NCBI RefSeq assembly: GCF_016765775.1 | Contig: NZ_JAESVN010000001.1 | Coordinates: forward strand, 248,001-312,000 | Origin: Szabonella alba | GTDB taxonomy: Bacteria > Pseudomonadota > Alphaproteobacteria > Rhodobacterales > Rhodobacteraceae | Direction: 5' to 3' | DNA: 64,000 nt | Shown: positions 43,141 to 53,536 of the stretch, piece by piece | Layout of the letters: every line of letters starts with the position of its first letter | Numbering within the stretch: the first letter of the stretch is position 1 | Notes under the pieces: model-generated | Told to the model about the DNA's origin: nothing | Seen by the model: only the letters and a program-made list of their open reading frames with translations | The model's database searches: none | Position numbers and translations under genes: made by a program

Positions 43141-43188
43141 CACTGCTAACAGGCAGGCGATAATCGCCCCATAACAAGAGCAGGCGTA

Positions 43189-43884
43189 ATGGAAACGGAA
43201 ACCCTGGCGGCGGCGCGGGATATTGATTTCTCGCTTCTCGCCCTATTTGCACGCGCAACCCTGACGGTCAAACTGGTCATGCTGCTATTGCTGGTCATGT
43301 CCTTCTGGTCATGGGCCATCATCATCCGCAAGCATATCGCCTATAAACTGGCGCGCCGCGAGGCGGCGGTGTTCGACGCGGCCTTCTGGTCGGGCGAACC
43401 GCTGGATGAGTTGTTCGAGAAGATCGGACCCGATCCGCAAGGCGCCTCCGAACGGATCTTTGCCAGCGGCATGACCGAATGGCGCCGCAGCCACCGGCAG
43501 GATGGCGGGCTGATTGCGGGCGCACAGGCGCGCATCGACCGCAGCATGGACGTGGCCATCGCCAAGGAAAGCGAAAAGCTGACCAACAGCCTGTCCTTCC
43601 TTGCGACGACCGGTTCGACCGCGCCTTTCATCGGGCTGTTCGGCACGGTCTGGGGCATCAAACATGCCTTTGAGCAGATCGCGATCTCGCAGAATACCAA
43701 CCTTGCCGTTGTGGCCCCGGGCATCGCCGAGGCGCTGCTGGCCACGGGGATCGGCCTTGTCGCCGCAATCCCGGCGGTGGTTTTCTACAACAAACTTACC
43801 GCCGACAGCGAGCGGATCACCGGCGGTTATGAGGCGTTTGCCGACGAATTCGCCACGATCCTGTCGCGCCAGCTGGACAGCTGA
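43189..43884 (+). CDS. tolQ: Tol-Pal system proton-channel subunit TolQ
   Basis: The product has 231 residues with three membrane helices (about 22-44, 135-155, 172-195). With TolR it converts the proton gradient into force that drives TolA during outer-membrane constriction. Typical MotA/TolQ/ExbB features are SFLATTGSTAPFIGLFGTVWGI and GIAEALLATGIGLVAAIPAV. It starts the tolQ-tolR-tolA-tolB run, 3 bases ahead of tolR. Confidence 0.96.
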   Translation: METETLAAARDIDFSLLALFARATLTVKLVMLLLLVMSFWSWAIIIRKHIAYKLARREAAVFDAAFWSGEPLDELFEKIGPDPQGASERIFASGMTEWRRSHRQDGGLIAGAQARIDRSMDVAIAKESEKLTNSLSFLATTGSTAPFIGLFGTVWGIKHAFEQIAISQNTNLAVVAPGIAEALLATGIGLVAAIPAVVFYNKLTADSERITGGYEAFADEFATILSRQLDS

Positions 43885-43887
43885 GCC

Positions 43888-44361
43888 ATGGCAGGCAGTG
43901 TCATCCAGAAATCGGGCGGAGGCGGCGGGCGCGGACGGCGCAAGCGCAAATCCGCCCCGATGAGCGAAATCAACGTGACACCCTTTGTGGATGTGATGCT
44001 GGTGCTGCTGATCATCTTCATGGTGGCGGCCCCGCTGCTGACGGTGGGGGTGCCGATCGAATTGCCGCGCACCGCCGCCTCGGCCATGCCGACCGAGCAG
44101 GAGGAACCGCTGGCCATCACCATGGCCGCCGATGGGCGGCTGTTGATCCAGACGCAGGAAGTGGCCGAAAATGAGCTGATCCCGCGCCTGCAGGCGGTTG
44201 CTGCCGAACGCAGCACGGACAAGATTTTCCTGCGGGCCGATGGCGCCATTCCCTATGCGCGGGTCGCGCAGGTGATGGGGGCGCTGAATGCGGCGGGATT
44301 CCGCAATATCGGACTTGTGACCGACACGGACGGCCCCGGTTTCGGGGCCACTGGCGGCTAG
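43888..44361 (+). CDS. tolR: Tol-Pal system protein TolR
   Basis: The product has 157 residues. ExbD/TolR family, single membrane helix (about 28-50) with the proton-carrying Asp in NVTPFVDVMLVLLIIFMV, preceded by a Gly/Lys-rich cytoplasmic tail. The periplasmic domain follows (FLRADGAIPYARVAQVMGALNAAGF). It lies between tolQ and tolA with spacers under 10 bases. Confidence 0.96.
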   Translation: MAGSVIQKSGGGGGRGRRKRKSAPMSEINVTPFVDVMLVLLIIFMVAAPLLTVGVPIELPRTAASAMPTEQEEPLAITMAADGRLLIQTQEVAENELIPRLQAVAAERSTDKIFLRADGAIPYARVAQVMGALNAAGFRNIGLVTDTDGPGFGATGG

Positions 44362-44368
44362 GCGGACC

Positions 44369-45526
44369 ATGGACAAGGGCGTTATCATTTCCGGGGCAGG
44401 GCATGCGGGCCTGATCCTCTGGGTTCTCGTCGGGGGCTTCTTTCAGCGCCCGGACGACGCGCTTGCCGTGCCGGTGACCGAGGTGTCCCTGATGTCGGGG
44501 TCCGAGTTCGAGGCGCTGCTGGCCAATGCGCCGACCGCCCCCGCCCCCGAACCGGCCCAGACCGAGATTGCGGCCCCCGCGCCGTCCGAGCCGGACCCCG
44601 AACCCGCACCACCTCCGGCGCCTGAACAGGAGACGCGACCGGAACCGGCCCCGCCGCCGCCTGCGCCGCTGCCGGAACCCGAGCCTGCCCCCGCAGTGCA
44701 GCCCGATCCCGCGCCGCCTGCCCCGGAACCTGAACCCGCACCCCCTGCGCCGGTGGCCGAGGATCTGCCGCCCGTCGAGGCACCGCTGATTGCGGCCCGC
44801 CCGCGTCCGCGCCCCGCCGACCGTGTGGCCCCGACCCCGACCGAGGCGCCGCCGCCCGAGGCGCTGCCCGATCCCGCGCCGCCGACACCTGCCGTGACCC
44901 CCGATCCGTCGCCCGAGCCGCAGGTGGTCGAGGAAGAGCGCCCCGAAACCGCGCCTGAGGAGGCCGGGACCGAGCTTGCGACCGAGGCGAACCAGCCCGA
45001 ACCGCTGGCGCCCGCCGCATCCGCCCGTCCGCGCGCGCGGCCCCCGCAGGCCGCGCAGCCGCCCGTGCAGACCGCGACGCCCGCCGATCCCGCGCCGCAG
45101 CCCCCTGCGGCCAGTTCCGATGCGGTGGCCGATGCCGTAGCCGACGCTGTTGCAGCGGCGGTCGGCGGGGCGGCCGATCCGGCCCCTGCCGCAGCCGCAG
45201 GTCCGCCGATGACGGCAGGTGAAAAGGACGCGCTGCGCGTCGCGGTGCAGCAATGCTGGAATGTCGGATCGCTGTCCTCCGAGGCGCTGATGGTCACGGT
45301 GACGGTCGCGGTAACGGTGGCGCAGACCGGCGTGCCCGATGCGGGATCCATCCGCATGATCGAATTCGAAGGCGGATCAGAAGGCGCCGCAAGACAGGCC
45401 TTCGAGGCCGCACGGCGGGCGATCATCCGCTGCGGGGCAAACGGTTTCGCGCTTCCCCCTGAAAAATACGACCAGTGGCGTGATATAGAAATGGTGTTCA
45501 ACCCGGAGAGAATGAGGATCAGATGA
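44369..45526 (+). CDS. tolA: Tol-Pal system protein TolA
   Basis: The product has 385 residues. One N-terminal membrane helix (about 5-24), a long Pro/Ala/Glu-rich periplasmic spacer (about 55-270, with many PEP and PAPP repeats) in place of the Lys/Ala helix of E. coli TolA, and a C-terminal domain (about 285-385; [24 protein letters not shown]) that contacts TolB and Pal. It links the inner membrane to the outer. It overlaps tolB by 4 bases. The composition makes the opposite strand falsely open. Confidence 0.93.
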   Translation: MDKGVIISGAGHAGLILWVLVGGFFQRPDDALAVPVTEVSLMSGSEFEALLANAPTAPAPEPAQTEIAAPAPSEPDPEPAPPPAPEQETRPEPAPPPPAPLPEPEPAPAVQPDPAPPAPEPEPAPPAPVAEDLPPVEAPLIAARPRPRPADRVAPTPTEAPPPEALPDPAPPTPAVTPDPSPEPQVVEEERPETAPEEAGTELATEANQPEPLAPAASARPRARPPQAAQPPVQTATPADPAPQPPAASSDAVADAVADAVAAAVGGAADPAPAAAAGPPMTAGEKDALRVAVQQCWNVGSLSSEALMVTVTVAVTVAQTGVPDAGSIRMIEFEGGSEGAARQAFEAARRAIIRCGANGFALPPEKYDQWRDIEMVFNPERMRIR

Positions 45527-46857
45527 CCCTAATGAAAGCCCTCCGCCCGCTGCTGATCGCAGCGCTTGCCTTGTTCGGTGCCACCGCACCGGCCTTCACG
45601 CAATCCGGTCCGCTGCGGATCGAGATCACCGAAGGCGTGATCGAACCGCTGCCCTTTGCCGTGCCCGATTTCGTGGCTGAAAACGGGGCGGCGGCGGATC
45701 ATGCGCGCAATATCGCGCGGGTCGTTGCGGCGGATCTGGCGGGCACGGGCCTGTTCCGGGAAATCCCGTCCAGCGCGCATATCAGCCGGGTCAGCAGTTT
45801 TGATGCGCCGGTGGCCTATGGCGACTGGCGGGCGATCAATGCACAGGCGCTGATCACCGGTGCGGTCAGCGCCAGCGGCGACCGGATCGTGGTGAAGTTC
45901 CGGCTGTTCGACATCTTCTCGGGTCAGCAGATGGGCGAGGGGCTGCAATTCGCAGGCACACCGCAAAGCTGGCGCCGCATGGCGCATAAGGTGGCCGATG
46001 CGGTCTACAGCCGGATCACCGGCGAAGGCGGCTATTTCGACAGCCGCGTTGTGTTTGTGTCCGAGGCCGGCCCAAAGAATGCCCGGCAGAAGCGGCTGGC
46101 GGTAATGGATTATGACGGCGCGAATGTGCAGTACCTGACCGACAGTTCGTCGATCGTGCTGGCCCCGCGCTTTTCCCCGACCGGGGACCGCATCCTGTAT
46201 ACCTCCTATGTTTCGGGCTTTCCGCGGATCTATGTGATGGATGTGGCCTCGGTCCAGTCGCGCGCGCTGGATGAACAGCCCGGCACGATGACCTTTGCGC
46301 CGCGTTTCGGCCCGGACGGGCGGATGGTGGTTTTCAGTCTGGAACAGGGCGGCAATACCGATATCTACATGCTGGACACCTCCAGCGGTTCGCGCAGCCG
46401 CCTGACCAATTCCCCCGCCATCGAGACCGCCCCCAGCTTCAGCCCTGACGGGAGGCAGATCGTGTTCGAAAGTGACCGTTCGGGCACCCAGCAGCTTTAC
46501 ATCATGCCCGCAGGTGGCGGAGAGCCGCGCCGGATTTCGAACGGGGCAGGGCGCTATGGCACCCCGGTCTGGTCGCCGCGCGGCGATCTGATCGCCTTCA
46601 CCAAGCAGCATCAGGGCCGGTTCCATATCGGCGTGATGCGCTCTGATGGCAGCGAAGAGCGGCTTCTGACCTCGTCTTTCCTTGATGAGGGGCCGACATG
46701 GGCGCCCAATGGCCGGGTCATCATGTTCACCCGCGAAACCGCCGGTGAGGGCGGGCAGCCCGCGCTGTTCTCGGTCGACATTTCGGGGCGCAACCTGCGC
46801 CGCGTGACGACCGAAGGCTCGGCCTCGGACCCGGCATGGTCGCCGCTCTTGCCGTGA
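45523..46857 (+). CDS. tolB: Tol-Pal system periplasmic protein TolB
   Basis: The product has 444 residues with a signal peptide (cleavage near APAFTQS). The N-terminal domain is followed by a six-bladed beta-propeller built from repeats such as [35 protein letters not shown] and [16 protein letters not shown]. TolB passes the TolA force to Pal. Its start is coupled to tolA (ATGA). Confidence 0.96.
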   Translation: MTLMKALRPLLIAALALFGATAPAFTQSGPLRIEITEGVIEPLPFAVPDFVAENGAAADHARNIARVVAADLAGTGLFREIPSSAHISRVSSFDAPVAYGDWRAINAQALITGAVSASGDRIVVKFRLFDIFSGQQMGEGLQFAGTPQSWRRMAHKVADAVYSRITGEGGYFDSRVVFVSEAGPKNARQKRLAVMDYDGANVQYLTDSSSIVLAPRFSPTGDRILYTSYVSGFPRIYVMDVASVQSRALDEQPGTMTFAPRFGPDGRMVVFSLEQGGNTDIYMLDTSSGSRSRLTNSPAIETAPSFSPDGRQIVFESDRSGTQQLYIMPAGGGEPRRISNGAGRYGTPVWSPRGDLIAFTKQHQGRFHIGVMRSDGSEERLLTSSFLDEGPTWAPNGRVIMFTRETAGEGGQPALFSVDISGRNLRRVTTEGSASDPAWSPLLP

Positions 46858-46944
46858 CATTCGTGATCCGCGCCCGATTCACAGGGCGCGTCAAAGCTGA
46901 TACTGTGGCCGCCAGACCGGCCGGAAATAGAGAAGGGCGACAGA

Positions 46945-47472
46945 ATGGGACATCTTGGCAAGGCGCTGCTGGTGGTTGCGGCTTTCGGGCTGGCGGCCTG
47001 TAACAACCCCGACCGGTTCGGGGCGGGTGGTGCCGGCGGTCCGGGCGGACCGGGGGGCATGGGCGGGATTGACAGTTCCGGTCTTGGCGGGCCGAACGAT
47101 CCGCAATCGGTGGCCTATTTCCAGCAGACGCTGGGGGATCGCGTCTTTTTCGCCGTGGATCAGAGCACGCTGTCGGATGCAGCGCGCGGCACCCTGAGCG
47201 GGCAGGCGCAATGGCTGAACAGCAATACGCAATATGCGATCATCGTCGAAGGCCATGCCGATGAGCAGGGCACCCGCGAATACAACCTTGCGCTGGGTGC
47301 GCGCCGCGCCTCGGCGGCCCAGAATTTCCTGATCTCGCAGGGGATCGCGCCGAACCGCGTGCGCACCGTCAGCTATGGCAAGGAACGCCCCGTCGAGGTC
47401 TGCTCGACCGAGGAATGCTATTCGCGCAACCGCCGCGCCGTCACGGTGCTGTCGGCCGGCGCGGGGAGCTGA
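46945..47472 (+). CDS. pal: Peptidoglycan-associated lipoprotein Pal
   Basis: The product has 175 residues. Lipoprotein signal ending LAAC with Cys19, then a Gly/Pro-rich linker and an OmpA-type peptidoglycan-binding domain (about 65-172; VFFAVDQSTLSD, EGHADEQGTREYNLALGARRA, YGKERPV). It anchors the outer membrane to the wall and binds TolB. It lies 87 bases after tolB. Confidence 0.96.
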   Translation: MGHLGKALLVVAAFGLAACNNPDRFGAGGAGGPGGPGGMGGIDSSGLGGPNDPQSVAYFQQTLGDRVFFAVDQSTLSDAARGTLSGQAQWLNSNTQYAIIVEGHADEQGTREYNLALGARRASAAQNFLISQGIAPNRVRTVSYGKERPVEVCSTEECYSRNRRAVTVLSAGAGS

Positions 47473-47476
47473 TCGG

Positions 47477-48319
47477 ATGATCCGGCGCCTTGCAGGCACG
47501 GTCTGTCTTGTGCTGCTGCCGCTGGCCTTGCCGCTGGCGGCGCAGGACCGAGGGCAGACGCTGGCCGATATCCGGCAGGAAATGGCCATTCTGAACACCG
47601 CCGTGACGGAATTACGCCGTGAGCTTTCGACAACCGGCGCGCCGGGACTGGCGATGCCCGGTGGCGACTTCCTGAGCCGCGTCGACACGATCGAGGCGGC
47701 GCTGGCGCAACTGACGGCCCAGACCGAACAGCTTCAGATCCGCGTCGACCGGATCGTGGCCGACGGCACCAACCGTTTGGGCGATATAGACTTTCGCCTG
47801 ACCGAACTGGAAGGCGGCGATCTGGGGCAGGCGGGGCAGGTGGCCCCGCTTGGAGGGGCCGAACCCGGCGCCACCCCGCCCCCCTTGCCCGCGCCTGCGC
47901 CGGGTGCCCCTGCCGCCCCGGGTGGCGGCTCCATGGCTGTGGCCGAACAATCCGACTTTGACCGGGCCCGGGAGGTGCTCGGTCAAGGTGACTTTCGCAC
48001 CGCCGCGGAAAAGTTTGCGACCTATGCCGAGACCTATCCGGGTGGCGCCCTGACGCAGGAGGCACTGTTTCTGCGCGGTGAGGCGCTGGAGCAGTTGGGA
48101 GAGACCAGCGCCGCGGCGCGGTCATGGCTGGATGCGTTTTCAAGCGATATGGACGGCACCCGCGCGCCCGAGGCCCTGCTGAAGGTCGGGCAGGCGCTGG
48201 CCACGCTGGGGCAGGGCCCCGAGGCCTGCGTGACGCTGGCCGAGGTCAGCCTGCGCTATGGCGGCACGCCTTCGGCCAGCGATGCCGCGATGGCGGCGCA
48301 GGCGCTTGGCTGCCAATAG
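47477..48319 (+). CDS. cpoB: Cell division coordinator CpoB (YbgF)
   Basis: The product has 280 residues with a signal peptide (cleavage near LAAQD). A coiled-coil N-terminal part (about 25-105; DIRQEMAILNTAVTELRREL, LTAQTEQLQIRVDRI), a Pro/Gly linker and a C-terminal TPR domain (about 155-280; DFDRAREVLGQGDFRTAAEKF) match CpoB, which ties Tol-Pal to septal wall synthesis. The ATG at 47477 lies 4 bases after pal. Its end overlaps the likely tilS start. Confidence 0.92.
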   Translation: MIRRLAGTVCLVLLPLALPLAAQDRGQTLADIRQEMAILNTAVTELRRELSTTGAPGLAMPGGDFLSRVDTIEAALAQLTAQTEQLQIRVDRIVADGTNRLGDIDFRLTELEGGDLGQAGQVAPLGGAEPGATPPPLPAPAPGAPAAPGGGSMAVAEQSDFDRAREVLGQGDFRTAAEKFATYAETYPGGALTQEALFLRGEALEQLGETSAAARSWLDAFSSDMDGTRAPEALLKVGQALATLGQGPEACVTLAEVSLRYGGTPSASDAAMAAQALGCQ

Positions 48320-49577
48320 ACAGGGGCCGGGGCGCGACGGGCCCGATGGCCGGTTGCGGCAGGCTTTGGCGGCGGCCCTTGCGGCAGAGCCGCCGGGTGC
48401 GGTCGGGATTGCCGTATCGGGCGGCAGCGATTCGCTGGCCTTGCTGTGCCTTGCGGCGGAACTTGCGCCCGGCACCGGACGGCGCATCGCGGCGGCAACG
48501 GTGGATCACGGGCTGCGACCTGAAGCCTTGGATGAGGCCGCAAGGGTCGGCGCGATCTGTCGGGGCCTTGGTCTGAGCCACCACATTCTGACATGGGATC
48601 ACGGCCCCGTCCGTGGCAATCTGATGCAGGCCGCCCGCGCCGCGCGCTATGATCTGCTGGCCGATTGGGCGCGACATGAAGGGCTGACTTCGGTTCTGGT
48701 CGCCCATACCGCCGATGATCAGGCCGAGACCTTCCTGATGGAACTGGCGCGGTCTGCGGGGCTGGACGGGCTGACGGGGATGCGACCGGGTTGGGTGCAG
48801 GGCGGAATCCGCTTCCTGCGGCCCTTGCTGGGGGCCAGCCGGGCCGAACTGCGCGCCGTTCTGACCGCGCGGGGGCAGGTCTGGATCGAGGACCCGTCCA
48901 ATGCCGATCCGCGCTATGCCCGGGTCCGGGCGCGCCGTGCGCTGCCGGAACTGGCGCCCCTTGGCATTGATGCCGCAGGGATTACGGCCAGCATGGCGCA
49001 TTTGCAAAGCGCGCAGGCGGCCTTGCGGCAGATCACCGGGCGAGAGGCCGCGCGCCTGTCGCGCCACGTTGCGGGCATGGTTCAGATCGACCGGCAGGGC
49101 TGGTCGGACCTGCCCGCCGAGATCCGCCGCCGGATGCTGCTGGCCGCGATGCAGGAGGTGACGGGCGCCGAATATGCGCCCCGTGCCGCCGCCCTTGGCC
49201 GGGTGATCGCGCGCGCCGTTGAGGGCGGCGAGGCCACGCTGGCCGGGTGCCGGATCCGCGCGAAAGGCGACAGTCTGCTGATCCTGCGTGAGGCGAAGGC
49301 CGTTTCGGGGCTGATTGCCCGCCCCGGCGCGCTGTGGGACGGGCGCTGGCAGGTCTGCGGTCCTTTTGCCGCCGATATGGAAATCCGCGCCCTTGGCGCT
49401 GCTGGACTGACCGGATGCCGCGACTGGCGTGAAACCGGCCTGCCGCGTGAGGCGCTGCTTGTCACGCCTGCAATCTGGCAAGGCCCGGCGCTGGTTGCAG
49501 CACCGCTGGCCGGTCAGGACGCGGGATTTTCCGCCCGAATCCTGCCTGCACCCGGGCCATTTGCGTTATCGCATTGA
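48306..49577 (+). CDS. tilS: tRNA(Ile)-lysidine synthase
   Basis: TilS converts C34 of the AUA-reading tRNA-Ile to lysidine with ATP. The PP-loop SGGSDSLALL, the following ATVDHGLR, and VAHTADDQAETFLMELARSAGLDGLTGM are diagnostic. About 423 residues from the proposed TTG start at 48306, which overlaps cpoB by 14 bases. ATGs at 48258 and 48282 extend it with Arg-rich sequence, and a TTG at 48354 would shorten it; no start has a strong ribosome site, so the start is uncertain. Confidence 0.9.
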   Translation: MAANRQGPGRDGPDGRLRQALAAALAAEPPGAVGIAVSGGSDSLALLCLAAELAPGTGRRIAAATVDHGLRPEALDEAARVGAICRGLGLSHHILTWDHGPVRGNLMQAARAARYDLLADWARHEGLTSVLVAHTADDQAETFLMELARSAGLDGLTGMRPGWVQGGIRFLRPLLGASRAELRAVLTARGQVWIEDPSNADPRYARVRARRALPELAPLGIDAAGITASMAHLQSAQAALRQITGREAARLSRHVAGMVQIDRQGWSDLPAEIRRRMLLAAMQEVTGAEYAPRAAALGRVIARAVEGGEATLAGCRIRAKGDSLLILREAKAVSGLIARPGALWDGRWQVCGPFAADMEIRALGAAGLTGCRDWRETGLPREALLVTPAIWQGPALVAAPLAGQDAGFSARILPAPGPFALSH

Positions 49578-49654
49578 ACCCGGCCCCTGAATGTCTATCT
49601 TACGCCCAAGCCCTGCGCCGCGACCTGCGGCGCGGCACCTGAGGGAGAGACTTC

Positions 49655-51562
49655 GTGGGCAATGCACGAAACATCGCGTTCTGGGTCGTACTGTTCGTCC
49701 TGATCCTGGCGCTTTTCAATATGTTCAGTGGCGGGTCGAATACGATGTCGTCGCGATCGATTTCCTATTCCGACTTTCTGACCCGCGTCGATGAGGGCGC
49801 GGTGGCCAGTGTTGTGCTGGATGGCGAACAGGTGTTGATCCGCACCAAGGACGGTTCGCAGCTTGTAACGATCCGGCCCGAGGGCGACGATATCACTGAA
49901 CGGCTGATTGCGCAGAATGTCGAGGTCCGGGCCGAGGCACAGGCGCAATCGGGCTTCATGTCGCTGATTTCGCTGTGGTTGCCGTTCCTTGTGCTGATCG
50001 GGATCTGGATCTTCTTCATGAACCGGATGCAGGGCGGCGGCAAAGGCGGGGCGATGGGCTTTGGCAAAAGCCGTGCCAAGCTGTTGACCGAAAAGCATGG
50101 CCGCGTGACCTTTGACGATGTCGCGGGCATCGACGAGGCCAAGGAAGAACTGGAAGAAATCGTCGAATTCCTGCGCAACCCGCAGAAGTTCAGCCGTCTG
50201 GGCGGCAAGATCCCGAAAGGCGCGCTGCTGGTCGGCCCGCCCGGCACCGGGAAAACCCTGCTGGCCCGCGCGATTGCCGGTGAGGCGGGCGTGCCCTTCT
50301 TCACCATCTCGGGGTCCGATTTTGTGGAAATGTTTGTCGGCGTCGGCGCAAGCCGTGTGCGGGACATGTTCGAACAGGCCAAGAAGAACGCCCCCTGCAT
50401 CGTGTTCATCGACGAGATCGACGCCGTGGGCCGGGCCCGTGGCGTGGGCATCGGCGGCGGCAATGATGAACGCGAACAGACGCTGAACCAGCTGCTGGTC
50501 GAGATGGACGGATTCGAGGCCAATGAGGGCGTGATCATCGTCGCCGCGACCAACCGCAAGGATGTGCTGGACCCGGCCTTGCTGCGCCCCGGCCGCTTTG
50601 ACCGACAGATCCATGTGCCCAACCCCGATATCAAGGGGCGTGAAAAGATCCTGAACGTCCATGCCCGCAAGATCCCGCTGGGCCCCGATGTGGACCTGCG
50701 CATCATTGCGCGCGGGTGCCCCGGATTCTCGGGTGCAGACCTTGCGAACCTTGTGAATGAGGCCGCGCTGATGGCTGCACGGGTGGGGCGCTCTGTCGTG
50801 AAGATGGAGGATTTCGAACACGCCAAGGACAAGGTGATGATGGGCGCGGAACGCCGTTCGATGGTTCTGACCGCCGATCAGAAGGAAAAGACCGCCTATC
50901 ACGAGGCCGGTCACGCCATTGTCGGCATGACGCTGCCGAAATGCGATCCGGTCTACAAGGCCACGATCATTCCGCGGGGCGGGGCGCTTGGCATGGTGGT
51001 CAGCCTGCCCGAAATGGACCGCCTTCAGATGCACAAGGACGAGGCCAAGCAGCGCATCGCGATGACCATGGCCGGGAAAGCCGCCGAGATCATCAAATAT
51101 GGCGAAGAGGGCGTTTCCTCGGGCCCTGTGGGCGATATCCAGCAGGCGTCGGGTCTGGCCCGCGCGATGGTGATGCGCTGGGGCATGTCCGACAAGATCG
51201 GCAATATCGACTATGCCGAGGCGCATGAGGGCTATCAGGGCAATACGGCGGGCTTCTCGGTTTCTGCCGAAACCAAGAAAACCATCGAGGCCGAGGTGAA
51301 GGCGCTGATCGACGAGGGCTATGAGGCCGCGCGTCAGATTCTGCTGGAAAAGCCTGAGGAATTCGAGCGTCTGGCCAAGGGTCTGCTGGAATATGAGACG
51401 CTGACCGGGGATGAGATCCGCAAGGTTGTTGCGGGCGAACCGCTGGACGGTGACGATGCCGATGACAGCCCTGCGGGCGGTCCGCCCTCATCCGTCATCG
51501 CCATTCCCAAGACCCGGCCCCGCAACCCCAAGGGCGGATTGGAACCGGAACCCTCGGCCTGA
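49655..51562 (+). CDS. ftsH: ATP-dependent zinc metalloprotease FtsH
   Basis: The product has 635 residues. Membrane-bound AAA+ protease that degrades unfolded membrane proteins and regulators. Two N-terminal membrane helices (about 8-24 and 102-122) flank a periplasmic domain; Walker A GPPGTGKT (194-201), Walker B IVFIDEID, the second region of homology ([14 protein letters not shown]) and the zinc site HEAGH (416-420) are intact. The start is GTG with GAGGGAGAG upstream. It ends the tol-pal-tilS-ftsH run, followed by a terminator. Confidence 0.97.
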   Translation: MGNARNIAFWVVLFVLILALFNMFSGGSNTMSSRSISYSDFLTRVDEGAVASVVLDGEQVLIRTKDGSQLVTIRPEGDDITERLIAQNVEVRAEAQAQSGFMSLISLWLPFLVLIGIWIFFMNRMQGGGKGGAMGFGKSRAKLLTEKHGRVTFDDVAGIDEAKEELEEIVEFLRNPQKFSRLGGKIPKGALLVGPPGTGKTLLARAIAGEAGVPFFTISGSDFVEMFVGVGASRVRDMFEQAKKNAPCIVFIDEIDAVGRARGVGIGGGNDEREQTLNQLLVEMDGFEANEGVIIVAATNRKDVLDPALLRPGRFDRQIHVPNPDIKGREKILNVHARKIPLGPDVDLRIIARGCPGFSGADLANLVNEAALMAARVGRSVVKMEDFEHAKDKVMMGAERRSMVLTADQKEKTAYHEAGHAIVGMTLPKCDPVYKATIIPRGGALGMVVSLPEMDRLQMHKDEAKQRIAMTMAGKAAEIIKYGEEGVSSGPVGDIQQASGLARAMVMRWGMSDKIGNIDYAEAHEGYQGNTAGFSVSAETKKTIEAEVKALIDEGYEAARQILLEKPEEFERLAKGLLEYETLTGDEIRKVVAGEPLDGDDADDSPAGGPPSSVIAIPKTRPRNPKGGLEPEPSA

Positions 51563-51603
51563 ACGGGGCGGCCTGAACGGGCGATCAGATCTGAACAGCA
51601 ATG

Positions 51604-51631
51604 CACCGCGCGGGAAAATCCCCGCGCGGTG
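51604..51631 (+). terminator. Rho-independent-type terminator after ftsH
   Basis: A perfect 11-base-pair stem, CACCGCGCGGG / CCCGCGCGGTG, with loop AAAATC, 41 bases after the ftsH stop and followed by TTCGT. The T-run is short. Confidence 0.7.
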
Positions 51632-51792
51632 TTCGTATGTCATGGCTGGGCCGATGCCCGCCGACAACTTTCGTGCCTGACGATCACCGGTTGCCAAAAG
51701 GCGCGGCGCAGACGGATAACGGGCGCGTGAGGCCTGCCCCTGAATGACGGGGCGGCGAGGCAGTTGACCGACCGCATGCAGGGAGACATGAC

Positions 51793-52566
51793 GTGACAGC
51801 ACCCGACTGGAACCCGGAAAGCTATGCCCGCTATGCCGATCTGCGCCTGCGCCCTGCCACGGATCTGCTGGCGCAGGTCGGGGCGCTGCCGCCCGGTGAT
51901 CTGGTTGATCTGGGATGCGGCACCGGGGCGGCGGCGGCTGCGCTGCGCGCGCGCTATTTGGATCGGGCGCTGCTGGGGCTCGATGCCTCATCTGCGATGC
52001 TGGAACGGGCGGCGGAAACAGGGGCCTATGTGGCGCTGATCGAGGCAGATTTGCGGGACTGGGCGCCGGAACGCCCACCGGCGTTGATCTTTTCCAATGC
52101 AGCACTGCAATGGCTGGGTGATCATGCCGCGTTGATGCCGCGCCTTGCCGCCATGCTAGCCCCCGGCGGCGTGCTGGCGGTGCAGATGCCACGCCAATGG
52201 GGCGCGCCCTCGCACCGGTTTCTGCGCGATATTGCGGCGGCGCATTTTCCCGGACGCTTTGAACCCGACTCGTCTTCGCCTGTCGCCACGGCGGCGGAGT
52301 ATTGGCGGATGCTGTCCGGACTGGGCCGGATAAAGGCTTGGGAAACCGACTATGTGCAGTATCTGGGCCCAGTGACCGAAGGCCATCCGGTGCGTCATTT
52401 TACCCAGTCGACCGCGATGCGCCCGGTGGCCGAACGTCTGGACGCGGCGGAACTGGCGCAGTTTCTGACCGCCTATGACACGGCCCTTGCCGCCGCCTAT
52501 CCGATTTTGCCTGATGGGGGGGCGCTGATGCCCTTCCGCCGGGTCTTTTTCGTGCTGGAGGTCTGA
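51793..52566 (+). CDS. SAM-dependent methyltransferase, trans-aconitate methyltransferase-like
   Basis: The product has 257 residues. Class I methyltransferase with SAM motif VDLGCGTGAAAA, the acidic LLGLDASSAMLERA and a Tam-like core (IFSNAALQWLGDHAALMPRLAAMLAPGG). E. coli Tam monomethylates trans-aconitate, detoxifying a Krebs-cycle inhibitor; substrate identity here is inferred from overall resemblance. The start is GTG with GCAGGGAGAC upstream. Two bases separate it from the MOSC gene. Confidence 0.83.
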   Translation: MTAPDWNPESYARYADLRLRPATDLLAQVGALPPGDLVDLGCGTGAAAAALRARYLDRALLGLDASSAMLERAAETGAYVALIEADLRDWAPERPPALIFSNAALQWLGDHAALMPRLAAMLAPGGVLAVQMPRQWGAPSHRFLRDIAAAHFPGRFEPDSSSPVATAAEYWRMLSGLGRIKAWETDYVQYLGPVTEGHPVRHFTQSTAMRPVAERLDAAELAQFLTAYDTALAAAYPILPDGGALMPFRRVFFVLEV

Positions 52567-52568
52567 TC

Positions 52569-53162
52569 GTGGCGGCCTTGCGCAAGACCGGTCTGACCGG
52601 GCGGATCGTCTGGCTGGGGTTGGTCCGCGATCGCAGCACTGCCCTGCCATCTGCCGCGGTGGATCGGATCGAGGCCCGGTTTTCTGGCCCGGAGGGTGAG
52701 GCCCATGGCGGGCTGACGCGCCCCTCTTGTTCGCGCGTGCTGGCGCAATATCCGCGCGACACCGAGATCCGCAACACGCGGCAATTCTCGGTCCTGTCGG
52801 CAGAAGAACTGGATGAGATCGCGGCCGGGATGGGCCTTGCAACGCTGGACCCTGCCTTGCTGGGCGCAACGATGGTGATCGCCGGACTGCCGGATTTCAC
52901 GCATCTGCCGCCCTCAAGCCGCCTTCAGGGCGCGGGTGGGGCGACACTTGTGGTCGATATGGAAAACCGCCCCTGCCAGTTGCCTGCCCCCTTTATCGAG
53001 CGGGCCCATCCGGGGCAGGGGGCTGCGTTCAAATCGGCGGCCAAGGGGCGGCGAGGCGTGACCGCATGGGTGGAGCGCGAAGGGCTGTTCCGGCTGGATG
53101 AACCGATCAGCCTGCATATCCCCGATCAACGCCCCTGGGCGGGGCCGGGCATGTTCGCGTGA
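52569..53162 (+). CDS. MOSC domain protein
   Basis: The product has 197 residues. MOSC domains are linked to molybdenum-cofactor sulfur chemistry. Conserved pieces visible are HGGLTRPSC near residue 48, EIRNTRQFSVLS, and VVDMENRPCQLPAPFIE, whose Cys is the conserved MOSC cysteine, plus KSAAKGRRGVTAWVEREG. The start is GTG. It is co-transcribed with the methyltransferase; the enzyme reaction is unknown. Confidence 0.85.
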   Translation: MAALRKTGLTGRIVWLGLVRDRSTALPSAAVDRIEARFSGPEGEAHGGLTRPSCSRVLAQYPRDTEIRNTRQFSVLSAEELDEIAAGMGLATLDPALLGATMVIAGLPDFTHLPPSSRLQGAGGATLVVDMENRPCQLPAPFIERAHPGQGAAFKSAAKGRRGVTAWVEREGLFRLDEPISLHIPDQRPWAGPGMFA

Positions 53163-53171
53163 AATCAAGGG

Positions 53172-53252
53172 TCAGATCAGGGCCAGCACGGCGCCTGACA
53201 GCGCAAAGCTGAAACCGAGGGCGGTGGTAAAGAGAATCCTTGCCGGATGCAT
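53172..53252 (-). CDS. Candidate 26-residue single-helix membrane microprotein
   Basis: On the minus strand an ATG at 53252 opens a 26-codon frame, [20 protein letters not shown] then AVLALI, ending TGA at 53172. It is a short basic start followed by one hydrophobic helix. The ribosome site GGAAAGGAAC stands 4-5 bases upstream, much better than average here. It ends 9 bases from the convergent MOSC gene. Similar-sized membrane peptides often act as subunits or regulators of larger complexes, but no partner is evident. Confidence 0.5.
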   Translation of the reverse strand: MHPARILFTTALGFSFALSGAVLALI

Positions 53253-53536
53253 GGTCGTTCCTTTCCGTTCGCCTGTCAACGCGCCGTCCCCCGGATCCGT
53301 TCCGTTATAGGGTGGCATCGGACGGCATCGTTTCGCGTGGCAGACCGGCGGTCGCGGGGCCGGATGCGCAGCGGGGCCAGAGGCCGGGCAACAGGGCCAA
53401 GGCGAATTTGGCGGGGTTTGGGTCGCAATCGCGCCCTTCCGGGGGCTTCGGGGCCGTTACATCTTGGCTCAACGAATCGTGGCACGGGACCGGAAGGCCC
53501 GTTGCCGGACGCAAAATGCCAAGGAGGGCCAACCAG

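Noticed and set aside
44443-45501. Long minus-strand frame rich in Gly/Ser/Ala opposite tolA
   Set aside because: It mirrors the Pro/Ala/Glu repeat spacer of TolA; no start signal or known fold.
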